This document shows positions 1 to 8,383 of a stretch of DNA of 64,000 nucleotides, one piece after another; positions within the stretch are counted from its first letter, which is position 1, and each line of letters begins with the position of its first letter. Source of the stretch: Cryobacterium cheniae (GTDB lineage Bacteria > Actinomycetota > Actinomycetes > Actinomycetales > Microbacteriaceae). The notes below the pieces were generated by a model, which saw only the letters and a list, made by a program, of their open reading frames with translations, was not told the DNA's origin and did no database searches. The stretch lies in assembly GCF_004403395.1 (NCBI RefSeq), contig NZ_SOGN01000018.1, positions 18,071-82,070 on the forward strand. Reading direction: 5' to 3'. Made by a program: the position numbers and the translations under genes.

Positions 1-42
1 CCCACGACGTTAGCGGCTCGCCCCGGCGTCCGTCCCGCGTCC

Positions 43-108
43 GACTGTTGCCCGAGCGGACAACTGTCGCCGGTGTGACGGTAACAGTTGTCCGCTCGGG
101 CAACAGTC
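43..108. terminator. very long hairpin after the SDR gene
   Basis: Two perfect 25-nt arms (43-67 and 84-108) are reverse complements. Inside them the stem continues with one mismatch and one G-U pair to give about 30 bp closed by a 6-nt loop. It begins 7 nt beyond the SDR stop codon, so a transcription-terminating or 3'-end-protecting role is likely, although there is no T tract on either strand. The stem contains the word CCGAGCGGACAA, related to the stems at 7521 and 54506. The stretch 1-42 shows no gene. Confidence 0.6.
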
Positions 109-114
109 AGTGAC

Positions 115-810
115 TCACGATGCCGGCGGGGCCAGAAGAACGCGGGTGTTGTTGACGGATGCCGCCGGCGCGTCCCACAGTTCGACGACCGCCGTCGCGA
201 GCTCGGTTTCCAGCCCGGCGAGGGCCCGCACGACGAAGACGACCGCCGCGGCATCCGTGCCCGCCTTGGCGAAGCCCTGGCCGACCGCGCGGGTCCAGGT
301 TTCGGCGGCGGCCTTCGCGGCGGCGTAGTTCGCACCGCCGGGGGCCGGCTTGTCGACCGACACCGAGGACACGATCGCCAGGCGACCGGCCGGCGAGGCC
401 AGCAGGTCGTCGTTGAACGCGCGGGTGGTGTTGCGGAGCGTGGTGACGACGTGCGTGTGCAGGAAGTCCCAGTCCGGGTCGGACTGGCCGGCCAGACCGC
501 CACCGCCGCGCCAGCCCCCGACGAGGTGGATCAGGCCGTCGATGGGGCCGTGCTCGGCATGCACGGCGTCGGCCACCGCCGTGACCTCCGCGAAGTCACC
601 GAGGTCGGAGACGTACGTCACGGCACCGGGGACCTCGGCGGCAAGGCCCTGCAGGCGCTCGGCGTTGGAGCCGATCGCGATCACGTGCGCGCCGGCATCC
701 GTCAGCGCGGCGGCCACGGCACGGCCGGCCGCGCTGGTCGCACCGGCGATGAGCACGGTGAGACCAGCGACGCCGCGGCGGGCTGTGGTGCTTCCAGTGG
801 TGTCAGTCAC
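115..810 (-). CDS. SDR family NAD(P)-dependent oxidoreductase
   Basis: This 231-residue protein is a short-chain dehydrogenase/reductase with one Rossmann domain. The nucleotide-binding motif is GATSAAGRAV at about residues 22-31. A catalytic Ser lies in VSSVSV, and YAAAK supplies the Tyr/Lys pair. The usual NNAG is replaced by HLVGGW, and a long Gly-rich loop (GGWRGGGG) follows. The start is GTG, overlapping the 3' end of the upstream DUF6421 gene by 8 bp, so the two are probably translationally coupled. A long hairpin follows the stop. The substrate is unknown; the steady pairing with DUF6421 in actinobacteria (from memory of such genomes) suggests one pathway. SDR membership is secure, the function is not. 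Confidence 0.85.
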   Translation of the reverse strand: MTDTTGSTTARRGVAGLTVLIAGATSAAGRAVAAALTDAGAHVIAIGSNAERLQGLAAEVPGAVTYVSDLGDFAEVTAVADAVHAEHGPIDGLIHLVGGWRGGGGLAGQSDPDWDFLHTHVVTTLRNTTRAFNDDLLASPAGRLAIVSSVSVDKPAPGGANYAAAKAAAETWTRAVGQGFAKAGTDAAAVVFVVRALAGLETELATAVVELWDAPAASVNNTRVLLAPPAS

Positions 811-2203
811 GCCCGGTGAGTCCGGCGGTCGACTCGATCACGGGCTTCATCTTCTTGTCGAGCGCTTCGAAGAACATCGACAGCGGGAATTCGTCGTCGA
901 GGACCAGATCGGTGTAGCCCTTGGGGGCGCCGGCCAGCACGTCCAGCGGCAGCCCGAGAGCCCACTGCGACGCCGGGTTCGGCGTGAGCGTTTCCGCGAT
1001 CATGTCGTAGGCGGCCAGCCAGTGGGCCTTCTTCGGCCGGTCGATCGACGCCCAGTAGAGATCGTCGATCTGCTTGCCGAGCGCGATGACCACATCGGGC
1101 ACGGCCTCCCAATCGAAGGTGAGCCGGGTGTCGGTCCAGTGCAGCACGTGGTGCTGGTGCATCCACGCGAACAGCAGCTGCCCGCCCAGGCCGTCGTAGT
1201 TGCGCACCCGGGAGCCGCTGATCGCGAACCGGAAGATCCGGTCGAAGATCACGGCGTACTGCACGAGTTTCGCGTGCCGGCGCGCCTCCGGGCCGGCGTT
1301 CTCGTCGCGCTCGATCGTGACCGATTCGCGGAAGGCGGTCAGGTCGCAGCGCAGTTCCTCGAGGGAGTACAGGAAGAACGGCATCCGCTGCTTGATCATG
1401 AACGGGTCGAACGGCAGGTCCCCGCGCATATGCGTGCGGTCGTGGATGAGGTCCCACATGACGAAGGTTTCCTCGGTCAGGTGCTGGTCGTCGAGCAGCG
1501 CCGCCGCGTCGGCGGACAGTTCGAGACGGGTGATCTCGGCGGCCGCGCGCACGACCCGGCGGAACCGGGCGGCCTCGCGGTCGGCGAAGATCGCACCCCA
1601 GGTGAAGGTGGGGATCTCGCGCATCGCGACGGTCTCGGGGAACAGCACGGCCGAGTTGGTGTCGTAGCCGGGCGTGAAATCGAGGAACCGGATCGGCATG
1701 AACAGCTTGTTCGTGTACTCCTGCTCGAGCTCGTCGATGAACTCCGGCCAGATGACCTCGATCAGCACGGCCTCGACGAAACGGTTCGTGCTGCCGTTCT
1801 GCGTGTACATCGGAAAAACGACCAGGTGACGGATGCCGTCGGCCCGCCGCTGCTGCGGCTGGAACGCCATCAGGGAGTCGTAGAAGTCCGGCACGCCGAA
1901 GCCCTCGGTGCACCAGCGGGTGAAGTCCCGGTTCACGGCGGTCAGGTAGGCGTCGTCGTGCGGGAACAACGGGGCGAGTGCGTCGATGGCTGCGGTGATC
2001 ACGTCGACGTGCGCGGCGGCATCCGCGTGCGCGGCGGCGACGGGGATCGAACCGTCCTGCGCCTGGCTGGCCTGCAGCGCGGTGGCCGCGGATTTGAGGC
2101 GGAGCCAGGCCGGGTGGGTGGTCGGGTCGCTGGCGGAGAAGGCGGCATCCTCGAGAACCTCGGGCTCACCGACCAGTGCATCTTGCGCAACGTAATTCGA
2201 CAT
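803..2203 (-). CDS. DUF6421 family protein
   Basis: A 466-residue soluble protein with no signal peptide or membrane segment. I recognise it as the actinobacterial DUF6421 family, whose function is unknown. Conserved-looking stretches include RHLVVFPMYTQNGS, WPEFIDELEQ and HDRTHMRGDLPFDPFMIKQR, rich in His, Asp and aromatic residues, which could suit metal or substrate binding (inference). The ATG at 2203 is chosen because GGAGG lies 6-7 nt upstream; the frame stays open further upstream, but the residues there look noncoding. It is the first gene of a two-gene unit with the SDR (8-bp overlap). Upstream, 2204-2550 is shared with the divergent DUF1622 gene. Confidence 0.8.
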   Translation of the reverse strand: MSNYVAQDALVGEPEVLEDAAFSASDPTTHPAWLRLKSAATALQASQAQDGSIPVAAAHADAAAHVDVITAAIDALAPLFPHDDAYLTAVNRDFTRWCTEGFGVPDFYDSLMAFQPQQRRADGIRHLVVFPMYTQNGSTNRFVEAVLIEVIWPEFIDELEQEYTNKLFMPIRFLDFTPGYDTNSAVLFPETVAMREIPTFTWGAIFADREAARFRRVVRAAAEITRLELSADAAALLDDQHLTEETFVMWDLIHDRTHMRGDLPFDPFMIKQRMPFFLYSLEELRCDLTAFRESVTIERDENAGPEARRHAKLVQYAVIFDRIFRFAISGSRVRNYDGLGGQLLFAWMHQHHVLHWTDTRLTFDWEAVPDVVIALGKQIDDLYWASIDRPKKAHWLAAYDMIAETLTPNPASQWALGLPLDVLAGAPKGYTDLVLDDEFPLSMFFEALDKKMKPVIESTAGLTGRD

Positions 2204-2458
2204 GGGAACCTCCGTTCTTCGTGAGTGCCGCGGTCGCGGCGGGGTGGAGCTGTGCGGGATGGTGCGTGCGGTGCCATGCGGCGCCACGGTCCAGAGTAGC
2301 GGGAGGGGGCGGGCGGTTTCTTGCCATACCTCGCAACGAATCGCCGTGTTCCCCTCCTCAGATCGCCGAAAATCCCCGTTCCGGTCGTAATTCCTGTTCA
2401 GCCGGTCACTCGCGACCGGTACGGCCACGGTCGTGCGCTGGCGCGGCAACGGAGACTT

Positions 2459-2509
2459 GACCGCCGGGGTGGCGCGACCGGCGGGGTGGCTCGACCGGCG
2501 GGGTGGCAC
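2459..2509. repeat. 17-bp tandem repeat, three copies
   Basis: Three head-to-tail 17-bp units (2459-2475, 2476-2492, 2493-2509) share the core GACCGGCGGGGTGG with one internal change and variable last bases. They lie in the 347-bp divergent spacer between DUF6421 and DUF1622, about 40 bp before the latter's start. Regular spacing near a promoter allows a protein-binding array, but simple slippage is as likely. A short inverted repeat CCGGTC/GACCGG lies at 2402-2419. I see no gene in this spacer. Confidence 0.6.
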
Positions 2510-2550
2510 GCGCTATCGTCGGACCAACCGCAGAACGAGGAGCGCCGCCG

Positions 2551-2931
2551 ATGAACTTTGACGAGGTGATCTCGGCGGTCGTGCGGATCGTCGAGGCGGC
2601 GGGCGCGGCCATCATGGTGCTGGGCGGTGCGGCCGCCTTCCTCGCCGCCGTGCCGGCCATGCTGCGGGCAGACAGCCGGCAGCGGGCCTACGAGGAGTTG
2701 CGGCGCAATCTGGGCCGGGCCATCCTCCTCGGACTAGAAGTGCTGATCATCGCCGATATCATCCGCACGATCCTGGTGGATCCGACCCCGCAGAGCGTGC
2801 TGGTGCTCGGCGCCATCGTGGTGATCCGGGTGCTGCTCAGCTTCTCGCTCGAGGTGGAGATGGACGGCATCTGGCCCTGGTCCCGCTGGCGCCTCGCCGC
2901 AGCCGGGAACGGCACGCAGAAACCCAAATAG
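2551..2931 (+). CDS. DUF1622 family membrane protein
   Basis: A 126-residue integral membrane protein with three probable helices: about residues 17-35 (GAAIMVLGGAAAFLAAV), 52-70 (ILLGLEVLIIADII) and 78-97 (VLVLGAIVVIRVLLSF). The middle helix with LLGLEVLIIADIIRT is typical of DUF1622, a widespread family of unknown function. The C-terminus is short and polar. The ATG at 2551 is chosen over an upstream in-frame start because GAGGAG precedes it by 8 nt. It stands alone, divergent from DUF6421 and convergent with the methyltransferase. Confidence 0.85.
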   Translation: MNFDEVISAVVRIVEAAGAAIMVLGGAAAFLAAVPAMLRADSRQRAYEELRRNLGRAILLGLEVLIIADIIRTILVDPTPQSVLVLGAIVVIRVLLSFSLEVEMDGIWPWSRWRLAAAGNGTQKPK

Positions 2932-2989
2932 CGCCCCGAACGACTCGGTTGGGGGCGGGCGGTGCGGCCCACCCCTCAAACGTGACGGT

Positions 2990-4225
2990 TCACCCGGCGA
3001 CGGGCGAGGAGGTGGGCGAGGAGGTGGGCGAGGAGGTGGATGCGGAGGCTGCCCGCAACCGCCAGAGGGATGTCACTTCTTTTGAGCGGGCGGCGTGCAG
3101 AGGGTCGGACGTGTCGGCGGCGCGGTTGTGCACGGGTTTGGTGTCGAGGCGGGCGATGACCTCGAGGCCCGCGTCCTCGATCAGGTCGAGGAGTTCGCCG
3201 CGGGAGCGCAGCCCGAGGTGCTCGGCGATGTCGGAGAGCACGAGCCAGCCCTCCCCGACCGGCTCGAGGTGGTCGGCCAGCCCCGAGAGGAAGCCCCGCA
3301 GCATCCGGCTGTCCGGGTCGTAGACGGCGAAGTCCGTTGCGGTGACGGCGGTCGCGGGGATCCACGGCGGGTTGCAGACCACCAGGTCGGCGCGTCCGGC
3401 GGGGAACAGGTCGGCCCGGGTGATGTCGACGGCACCGGCCAGCCCGAGCCGCTCGATGTTCTCGCGCGCGCAGGCCAGCGCCCGCGGGGCCTGGTCGGTG
3501 CCGACCACGTGACGGATGCCGCGCCGCGCCAGCACCGCAGCGAGCACCCCGGTGCCCGTGCCGATGTCGAACGCGGAGGCGGTCTGGGCGCTCGAGCCGG
3601 CCCAGGCAGCCGGCAGCGGGGCCGTGTTGACCAGGTCGAGGTATTCGCCGCGCACGGGCGAGAACACCCCGTAGTGCGGGTGGATGCGGGCGCCGAGCGC
3701 GGGCACGTCGACGCCGGTCGTGCGCCATTCGTGCGCTCCGATGAGGCCGACGAGCTCGCGCAGGGCGGTGACCGAGGCATCCGTCGCCCGGCCGTAGGTT
3801 TCGGTGCAGGCGCGCCGCACGTCGGGCGCGCGGCGGAGCGGAACGGTGTAGTCGGCGTCGAGCGGCACGAGCACCAGGCCGAGCAGCCGGGCGCGGCGCA
3901 GCGCCTCGGACCGGTAGTGCCGGAAGCCCGCGGCCAGGTCGGTCGTGGGCGTGTGCCGACCGCGGTCGACGCGGCGGGAGAGGGCGCTGAGCAGCTGGCG
4001 GGCGCCCAGGAAGTCGCCGCGCCAGAGCATGCCGGTTCCGTTCTGCGCGAGGCGGTAGGCGGCATCCGCGGTCAGGGTGTCGTCGGCGATCACGACGCGT
4101 GTCGGCGGTGCCCAGCCGCTCTCCGAGTGCCAGAGGGCCGACCGGGTCTGCCCGGCCTCCTCCCAGGTGATGCGGGTGGGCTCGGCCGGGGACGCGGCTC
4201 CGGCGTCGGTGCTGGTGGTGCTCAT
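2990..4225 (-). CDS. class I SAM-dependent methyltransferase, NPPW type
   Basis: A 411-residue protein. Residues 1 to about 190 form an N-terminal region (possibly the domain now called DUF7059). The C-terminal half is a Rossmann methyltransferase with SAM motif DIGTGTGVLA and catalytic motif VVCNPPWIPA. The NPPW tetrapeptide is that of N-methyltransferases acting on planar nitrogens, as in the release-factor and rRNA/DNA methylases; the target here cannot be named. The C-terminus ends in a tandem SSPT repeat from 12-bp units GAGGAGGTGGGC at 3006-3037. ATG 4225 has GAGG 9 nt upstream; a second in-frame ATG at 4234 is possible. A hairpin separates it from the LLM gene upstream. Confidence 0.75.
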   Translation of the reverse strand: MSTTSTDAGAASPAEPTRITWEEAGQTRSALWHSESGWAPPTRVVIADDTLTADAAYRLAQNGTGMLWRGDFLGARQLLSALSRRVDRGRHTPTTDLAAGFRHYRSEALRRARLLGLVLVPLDADYTVPLRRAPDVRRACTETYGRATDASVTALRELVGLIGAHEWRTTGVDVPALGARIHPHYGVFSPVRGEYLDLVNTAPLPAAWAGSSAQTASAFDIGTGTGVLAAVLARRGIRHVVGTDQAPRALACARENIERLGLAGAVDITRADLFPAGRADLVVCNPPWIPATAVTATDFAVYDPDSRMLRGFLSGLADHLEPVGEGWLVLSDIAEHLGLRSRGELLDLIEDAGLEVIARLDTKPVHNRAADTSDPLHAARSKEVTSLWRLRAASASTSSPTSSPTSSPVAG

Positions 4226-4253
4226 GGGTTCCATCCTCGCGCTCAGGTGAGCC

Positions 4254-4278
4254 GAGTTCGACCGTTGCGGTCGAACTC
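4254..4278. terminator. 10-bp perfect hairpin
   Basis: GAGTTCGACC (4254-4263) and GGTCGAACTC (4269-4278) form a perfect 10-bp stem with the loop GTTGC. It lies between the end of the minus-strand LLM gene (4335) and the start of the minus-strand methyltransferase (4225), so it most likely ends the upstream transcript. No T tract follows. Confidence 0.5.
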
Positions 4279-4334
4279 GACCGGTGTGCCGGCCGAACCG
4301 ACCGGACGTGTCGAGTTGGGCGAGACCGCGATCG

Positions 4335-5327
4335 CTAGAGCAGCGCGGGCATGACCTCGCGTTCGAAGAGTTCCAGGCCCGACCGGTCGTAGGCGGCCTC
4401 CGGGAAGTAGTGGATGGCGTAGCCGAGGCCGCGTTCCTTCATGCGGTTCAGGCGTTCGACGACCTGTTCGGGCGTGCCGACGCCCTGCGCCTCGCCGCTG
4501 CGGTACTCGGCCATGAACGCGGTCGCGCCCTCCGACCCGAGGTAGGGGGTGACCCGGGCCTCGATGGCGTCGAGACGGTCGGCGACCTCGGCATCCGTCG
4601 CCCCGATCACCGTGTTGTAGTTCGCCGAGCGGGTGATGGCACCGAAGTCGGTGCCTTCCGCCGTGCAATGTGCCTCGAGCAGCTCGCTCTTGTGCGAGAA
4701 GCCCTCGGGCGAACCGTCGAAGTTGGTGTAGTTCGCGTATTTCGCCGCGATCTTCAGGGTGACCTTCTCGCCGCCGCCGGCGATCCAGATCGGGATGCCG
4801 CCCTCCTGCAGGGGGAGCGGCCGCACGATGGCACCGTCCACCTGGTAATGCTCTCCGTCGAGGGTGGCCGTGCCGGTGGTCCAGGCCTGGCGCATGATCT
4901 GCACGCCCTCGTCGAGGCGGGCGAGGCGCTCGCCGGCGCGCGGGAAGCCGTAACCGTACGCGCGCCACTCGTGCTCGTACCAGCCGGCGCCGATGCCCAT
5001 TTCGACGCGTCCGCCGGAGATGATGTCGATTGTTGCGGCGACCTTCGCGAGGTAGGCCGGGTTGCGGTAGCTCATGCAGGTGCACATCTGGCCGAGGCGG
5101 ACGCGGTTCGTGGTGGCGGCGAAGGCGCTCATCAGCGTCCAGGCTTCGTGGGTGGCCTCGTGGCTCGGGACCGGCACGGTGTGGAAGTGGTCGTACACCC
5201 AGATCGACTCCCACTCGCCGGCGTCGGCGTGAGCGGCGAGGCCACTCATGGTCGCCCACTGCTCGGCGGGATCGATGTCGACCAGGTCGTGACGCCAGCC
5301 TTGAGGTATGAAGAGTCCGAATCGCAT
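4335..5327 (-). CDS. LLM class F420/FMN-dependent oxidoreductase
   Basis: A 330-residue luciferase-like monooxygenase-fold protein. The N-terminus MRFGLFIPQGWR, the segment SIWVYDHFHT, and GGRVEMGIGAGWYEHE with PIWIAGGGEK are typical of the F420-dependent branch (TIGR03560-like groups). Such enzymes move hydride between F420H2 or FMN and an organic substrate; the substrate is unknown. It is full length for the family, with no signal peptide. It is divergent from glycerate kinase with an 86-bp spacer. The presence of cofC, cofD and cofE in the same window supports F420 as cofactor. FMN use cannot be excluded. Confidence 0.8.
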   Translation of the reverse strand: MRFGLFIPQGWRHDLVDIDPAEQWATMSGLAAHADAGEWESIWVYDHFHTVPVPSHEATHEAWTLMSAFAATTNRVRLGQMCTCMSYRNPAYLAKVAATIDIISGGRVEMGIGAGWYEHEWRAYGYGFPRAGERLARLDEGVQIMRQAWTTGTATLDGEHYQVDGAIVRPLPLQEGGIPIWIAGGGEKVTLKIAAKYANYTNFDGSPEGFSHKSELLEAHCTAEGTDFGAITRSANYNTVIGATDAEVADRLDAIEARVTPYLGSEGATAFMAEYRSGEAQGVGTPEQVVERLNRMKERGLGYAIHYFPEAAYDRSGLELFEREVMPALL

Positions 5328-5413
5328 GGTTGCGATCCTACGCGGGGGAAACGGATGTGACGCCGGGCGCCCCGCAGTTGCAGCGGGTGCCCGAGACCGG
5401 GAAGATCAACAAC

Positions 5414-6595
5414 ATGAAGTTCGTTCTGGCTCCCGACTCGTTCAAGGAATCCATGTCGGCTGCCGAGGCCGCCGCGGCCCTGGAGCGAGGCATCCGTTCG
5501 GTGTTCCCCACCGCCGAGTGCGTGCGGGTGCCGATGGCCGACGGCGGCGAGGGCACGGTGGAGGCCATGGTTACCGCCCGCGGCGGCGAACTCGTGGTGG
5601 CCGCGGTGCGGGATGCCCGCGGTCGCCCGGTGCGGGCGTCCTACGGCTACGTGGCCGCCGAGGAGCTGGCGATCATCGAGGTCGCGGCGGCGGCCGGCAT
5701 TCACCTCGTCGCCGCGGCCGACCGGGACCCGCGCACCGCGAGCACATTCGGCGTCGGGCAGCTCATCACCGACGCGCTGGACCGAGGTGCGCGCCGGTTC
5801 GTGGTGGGGCTGGGTGGCTCGATGACCAATGACGGCGGGGCCGGCATGCTCCACGCCCTCGGCGCCCGGCTGTACGACTCCGACGGCCATGACCTGGCCG
5901 ACGGCGGCGCTGCTCTGGCGCGGCTGAGCACGATCGACCTCGAGGGATTCGATCCGCGGGCGCGGTCCGCGGCGTTCGAGATCGCGAGCGACGTCGCCAA
6001 CCCGCTGCTCGGTCCGGGCGGCGCCACCACCGTCTTCGGCCCGCAGAAGGGCGCCGACCCGCAGGCTGTGCAGGAGCTCGAGGAGGCCCTCACGGTCTTT
6101 GCGCGGGTGCTCGCCGCGGACTCCGGGCGCTCCGTGGCGGATCTGCCCGGAGCAGGCGCGGCCGGGGGACTGGGCGCGGCCTTCCTCGCCTGCTTCGACG
6201 CCCGCATGCGCCGCGGCGTGGAGGTGGTGATGGAGGCCGCCCTCCTCGAGCAGCGGCTGAGCGGGGCCGACTTCGTTTTCACCGGCGAGGGCAGCATCGA
6301 CGGGCAGACCCTGCAGGGCAAGACGCCGCTCGGCGTGGCCGAGGCTGCCGCGCGGGGCGGTGTACCCGTGATCGCATTCGCGGGTCGAGTCGGACCGGGT
6401 GCCGAGGTGCTCTACGACCAGGGTTTCACCGCGCTGGTGCCGATCGTTCATGAGCTCAGCGACCTCCCGCATGCGCTCGCGGATGGCCCGGCGAACCTCG
6501 AACGGGCTGCCGCCACGGTGTGCCGCATCCTCGCTCTGGGATTGTCGGCCGGGGCGGCGCGCGGCGCGCAGGCGGGCTGGGCGACGGGCGCCTGA
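5414..6595 (+). CDS. glycerate kinase (GlxK/GarK family)
   Basis: A 393-residue cytoplasmic kinase that phosphorylates glycerate, giving 2- or 3-phosphoglycerate for lower glycolysis. Family signatures are in order: LAPDSFKESMSA at the N-terminus, MADGGEGTVEAM, GLGGSMTNDGGAGML, GPGGATTVFGPQKGA, GAAGGLGAA and FTGEGSIDGQT. The length is normal. ATG 5414 begins exactly at the family N-terminus; the frame is open further upstream without homology. It converges with a phosphoglycerate mutase 24 bp downstream, a functional neighbour because that enzyme interconverts the two phosphoglycerates. No terminator is visible between them. Confidence 0.92.
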   Translation: MKFVLAPDSFKESMSAAEAAAALERGIRSVFPTAECVRVPMADGGEGTVEAMVTARGGELVVAAVRDARGRPVRASYGYVAAEELAIIEVAAAAGIHLVAAADRDPRTASTFGVGQLITDALDRGARRFVVGLGGSMTNDGGAGMLHALGARLYDSDGHDLADGGAALARLSTIDLEGFDPRARSAAFEIASDVANPLLGPGGATTVFGPQKGADPQAVQELEEALTVFARVLAADSGRSVADLPGAGAAGGLGAAFLACFDARMRRGVEVVMEAALLEQRLSGADFVFTGEGSIDGQTLQGKTPLGVAEAAARGGVPVIAFAGRVGPGAEVLYDQGFTALVPIVHELSDLPHALADGPANLERAAATVCRILALGLSAGAARGAQAGWATGA

Positions 6596-6618
6596 GCGTC
6601 GCGCACGCCAGAGTACCG

Positions 6619-7407
6619 TCAGGTGCCGCCCTCGTTCCCGAGCGTGATGGCCGCAGCCAGCGCGGTGACGGAGTCGAGGTAGAGGCCGCCGAACGGCGCG
6701 GGTTGTCCCCGGGCGTCGAACCGATAGGCCAGCGGCTGTCCGGTGGGCAGGTTCAGGTCACGGATCTGCCCATCCGACAGGCCGTCGATCACCGCGCACA
6801 GGGCCCGCAGGGAGTTGCCGTGCGCGACGACGAGCACGGTCTGGCCGCGGGCGAGAAGCGGGTCGACCCGCTCGGTGAGGAACGCATCCACTCGGGTGAT
6901 GACGTCGCCGAGCGCCTCCGTGCGGGTCAGCGCGGCCGGCGGCAGCGCGCGGAACAGGGCGGTGCCGGCGAACTCGTCGAAGAGCCGGTCGCCCATGGCG
7001 GGCGGGGCCTCGGCGACCGAGCGGCGCCAGGCCAGGAACTGGTCCTCGCCGAACTCCGCGCGCACATCGTCTTTGGAGCGACCGGTCAGCGCGCCGTAGT
7101 TGCGTTCGTTCATGCGCCAGTCGGCGTCGCAGCCGGCCAGCGGGCGAGCCAGCCCGGCGGCGACGATCGCGGCGGTCTGCCGGGCGCGCGCCAGCGTGGA
7201 GGTGAAGAGGGTGACGGAGCCGGTGCCGCCGCCGGAACCCGGGCCCAGGTCGCCCGGCAGTGCGAGGTTCAGCAGAGCGGTGGCCGTGTGGGCCTCGCGG
7301 ATCCCTTGCTCGGACAAAGGCGCATCCAGCACGCCCGTGAACAGCCCGGCGGCATTCGCGGTGCTCTCGCCGTGCCGCAGCACGATCAACAACCCCGCTT
7401 CGCGCAC
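6619..7407 (-). CDS. gpmA: 2,3-bisphosphoglycerate-dependent phosphoglycerate mutase-like
   Basis: A histidine-phosphatase-superfamily protein of about 262 residues. It contains LRHGES, whose His is the phosphorylated catalytic residue, MNERNYGALTGRSKDD, which is characteristic of dPGM rather than generic phosphatases, and VVAHGNSLRAL with the second His. It interconverts 3- and 2-phosphoglycerate. The start is uncertain: GTG at 7407 puts RHG at residue 11, as in relatives, while an upstream ATG at 7470 would add 21 Arg-rich residues of poor quality. A low-complexity GPGSGGGTGS insert lies near residue 62. A second canonical mutase elsewhere in the genome is possible. Confidence 0.85.
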   Translation of the reverse strand: MREAGLLIVLRHGESTANAAGLFTGVLDAPLSEQGIREAHTATALLNLALPGDLGPGSGGGTGSVTLFTSTLARARQTAAIVAAGLARPLAGCDADWRMNERNYGALTGRSKDDVRAEFGEDQFLAWRRSVAEAPPAMGDRLFDEFAGTALFRALPPAALTRTEALGDVITRVDAFLTERVDPLLARGQTVLVVAHGNSLRALCAVIDGLSDGQIRDLNLPTGQPLAYRFDARGQPAPFGGLYLDSVTALAAAITLGNEGGT

Positions 7408-7516
7408 GGTAACCAGCCCTGTTCGCGTCTCAACCGCCCGGCAACGGATGCCACGCCGTCGCGTCGGCATTCCGCCGCGAATCCTCAGGCTACAGCCCCG
7501 CCGCCGGCCTCACCCG

Positions 7517-7579
7517 GCCGCGAGAGCGCACAATCTGCCTTGGGCGGTGCCATGAGGGCCGATTGTGCGCTCTCGTGGG
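7517..7579. terminator. long hairpin sharing its stem motif with the 54.5-kb hairpin
   Basis: A perfect 15-nt inverted repeat, CGAGAGCGCACAATC at 7521-7535 and its complement at 7561-7575, extends outward by a G-U and two G-C pairs and inward by about five more pairs. It lies 67 nt downstream of the minus-strand gene at 7646-8245 and upstream of the mutase, so it probably ends the former's transcript. The stem words GAGAGCG and (G)ATTG recur in the hairpin at 54506-54568. There is no T tract. Confidence 0.55.
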
Positions 7580-7645
7580 AGTGGGTCAAGTCGTGGGAGG
7601 GGGTGGTTCGGACGTGCGGGCGGGCCTGGCGTGGGGAGGGCAGGC

Positions 7646-8245
7646 TCAGAAGCCGAAGTCGCCGCCGAAGTCTCCGCCGCCGCCGAAGTCGCCGCCCCCG
7701 CCGGAGTCTCCTCCGCCGGAGTCCGAAGCCGCGTCGCCGCCGGAGTCGCCGGAACCGGAGTCGGCGCCTGAGGCTTCCGCCCCGCCGGGGTCCATGGGCA
7801 GGAAAGCGCTCACGAGCGCCGACCCGATCACATAGCCGGCCACGGTGCCGAGCAGGGAGCTGCCGACCATGCTGCCGAAGCTCGGCCCGCCCTGCCCCTG
7901 ACCGCCCTGGCCCTGGTTGCCGAACGCGCGGGTGAGGGTGCCGGGCTGGCGCAGTTCCGCCCGGGTGGCGGCCTGGGCCAGTGTCGCCGGTTCGGCGTTC
8001 GCCGGGCGTTCGCTCGCATCGGCGTTCTCGCTGAGCTGGCGGAACAGGAGGTCGCGCTGCTCATCGGTCAGCTTGCTGAAGGCCTCCGAGTGCACCTGCT
8101 CGATCGTCTCGGGCGGGGCCGTGCGCAGCAGGTACTGATAACGCTCGACGGCGATCTCGTCGTCGGTGCGCTGCGGTGCGGCGGCGCGCTGTTGCTGCTC
8201 GGGCCGCTGGGGCTCGGTGCCGAAAAGGCGGTCGAAGAATCCCAT
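7646..8245 (-). CDS. hypothetical protein with one membrane helix and a Gly/Asp-rich tail
   Basis: A 199-residue protein I cannot assign. The N-terminus MGFFDRLFG precedes a Gln/Ala linker. An alpha-helical segment around residues 30-75 (DEIAVERYQYLLRTAP, FSKLTDEQRDLLF) is followed by a GQGGQGQGG linker. A hydrophobic segment at about 130-150 (SSLLGTVAGYVIGSALVS) could be one membrane helix. The C-terminal 45 residues are Gly/Ser/Asp low complexity ending in repeated GGGDFGG. Proteins of this layout are common in actinobacteria as unnamed membrane-associated proteins. It stands alone between two divergent or separate units; the start ATG gives a sensible amphipathic N-terminus. Confidence 0.7.
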   Translation of the reverse strand: MGFFDRLFGTEPQRPEQQQRAAAPQRTDDEIAVERYQYLLRTAPPETIEQVHSEAFSKLTDEQRDLLFRQLSENADASERPANAEPATLAQAATRAELRQPGTLTRAFGNQGQGGQGQGGPSFGSMVGSSLLGTVAGYVIGSALVSAFLPMDPGGAEASGADSGSGDSGGDAASDSGGGDSGGGGDFGGGGDFGGDFGF

Positions 8246-8383
8246 GGTGTGCTCCTCGGTTGGGTGGGTCTGGGGCGTTGTCCTCTACGATTCCACCCGT
8301 CGCTGGGTAGGTGCTGGAATCTGCTGCCGGCCCGGCTGCCCTCCCGCCCAACGCGCGGCGGATCTTCTTGGGATGATGGGGCC

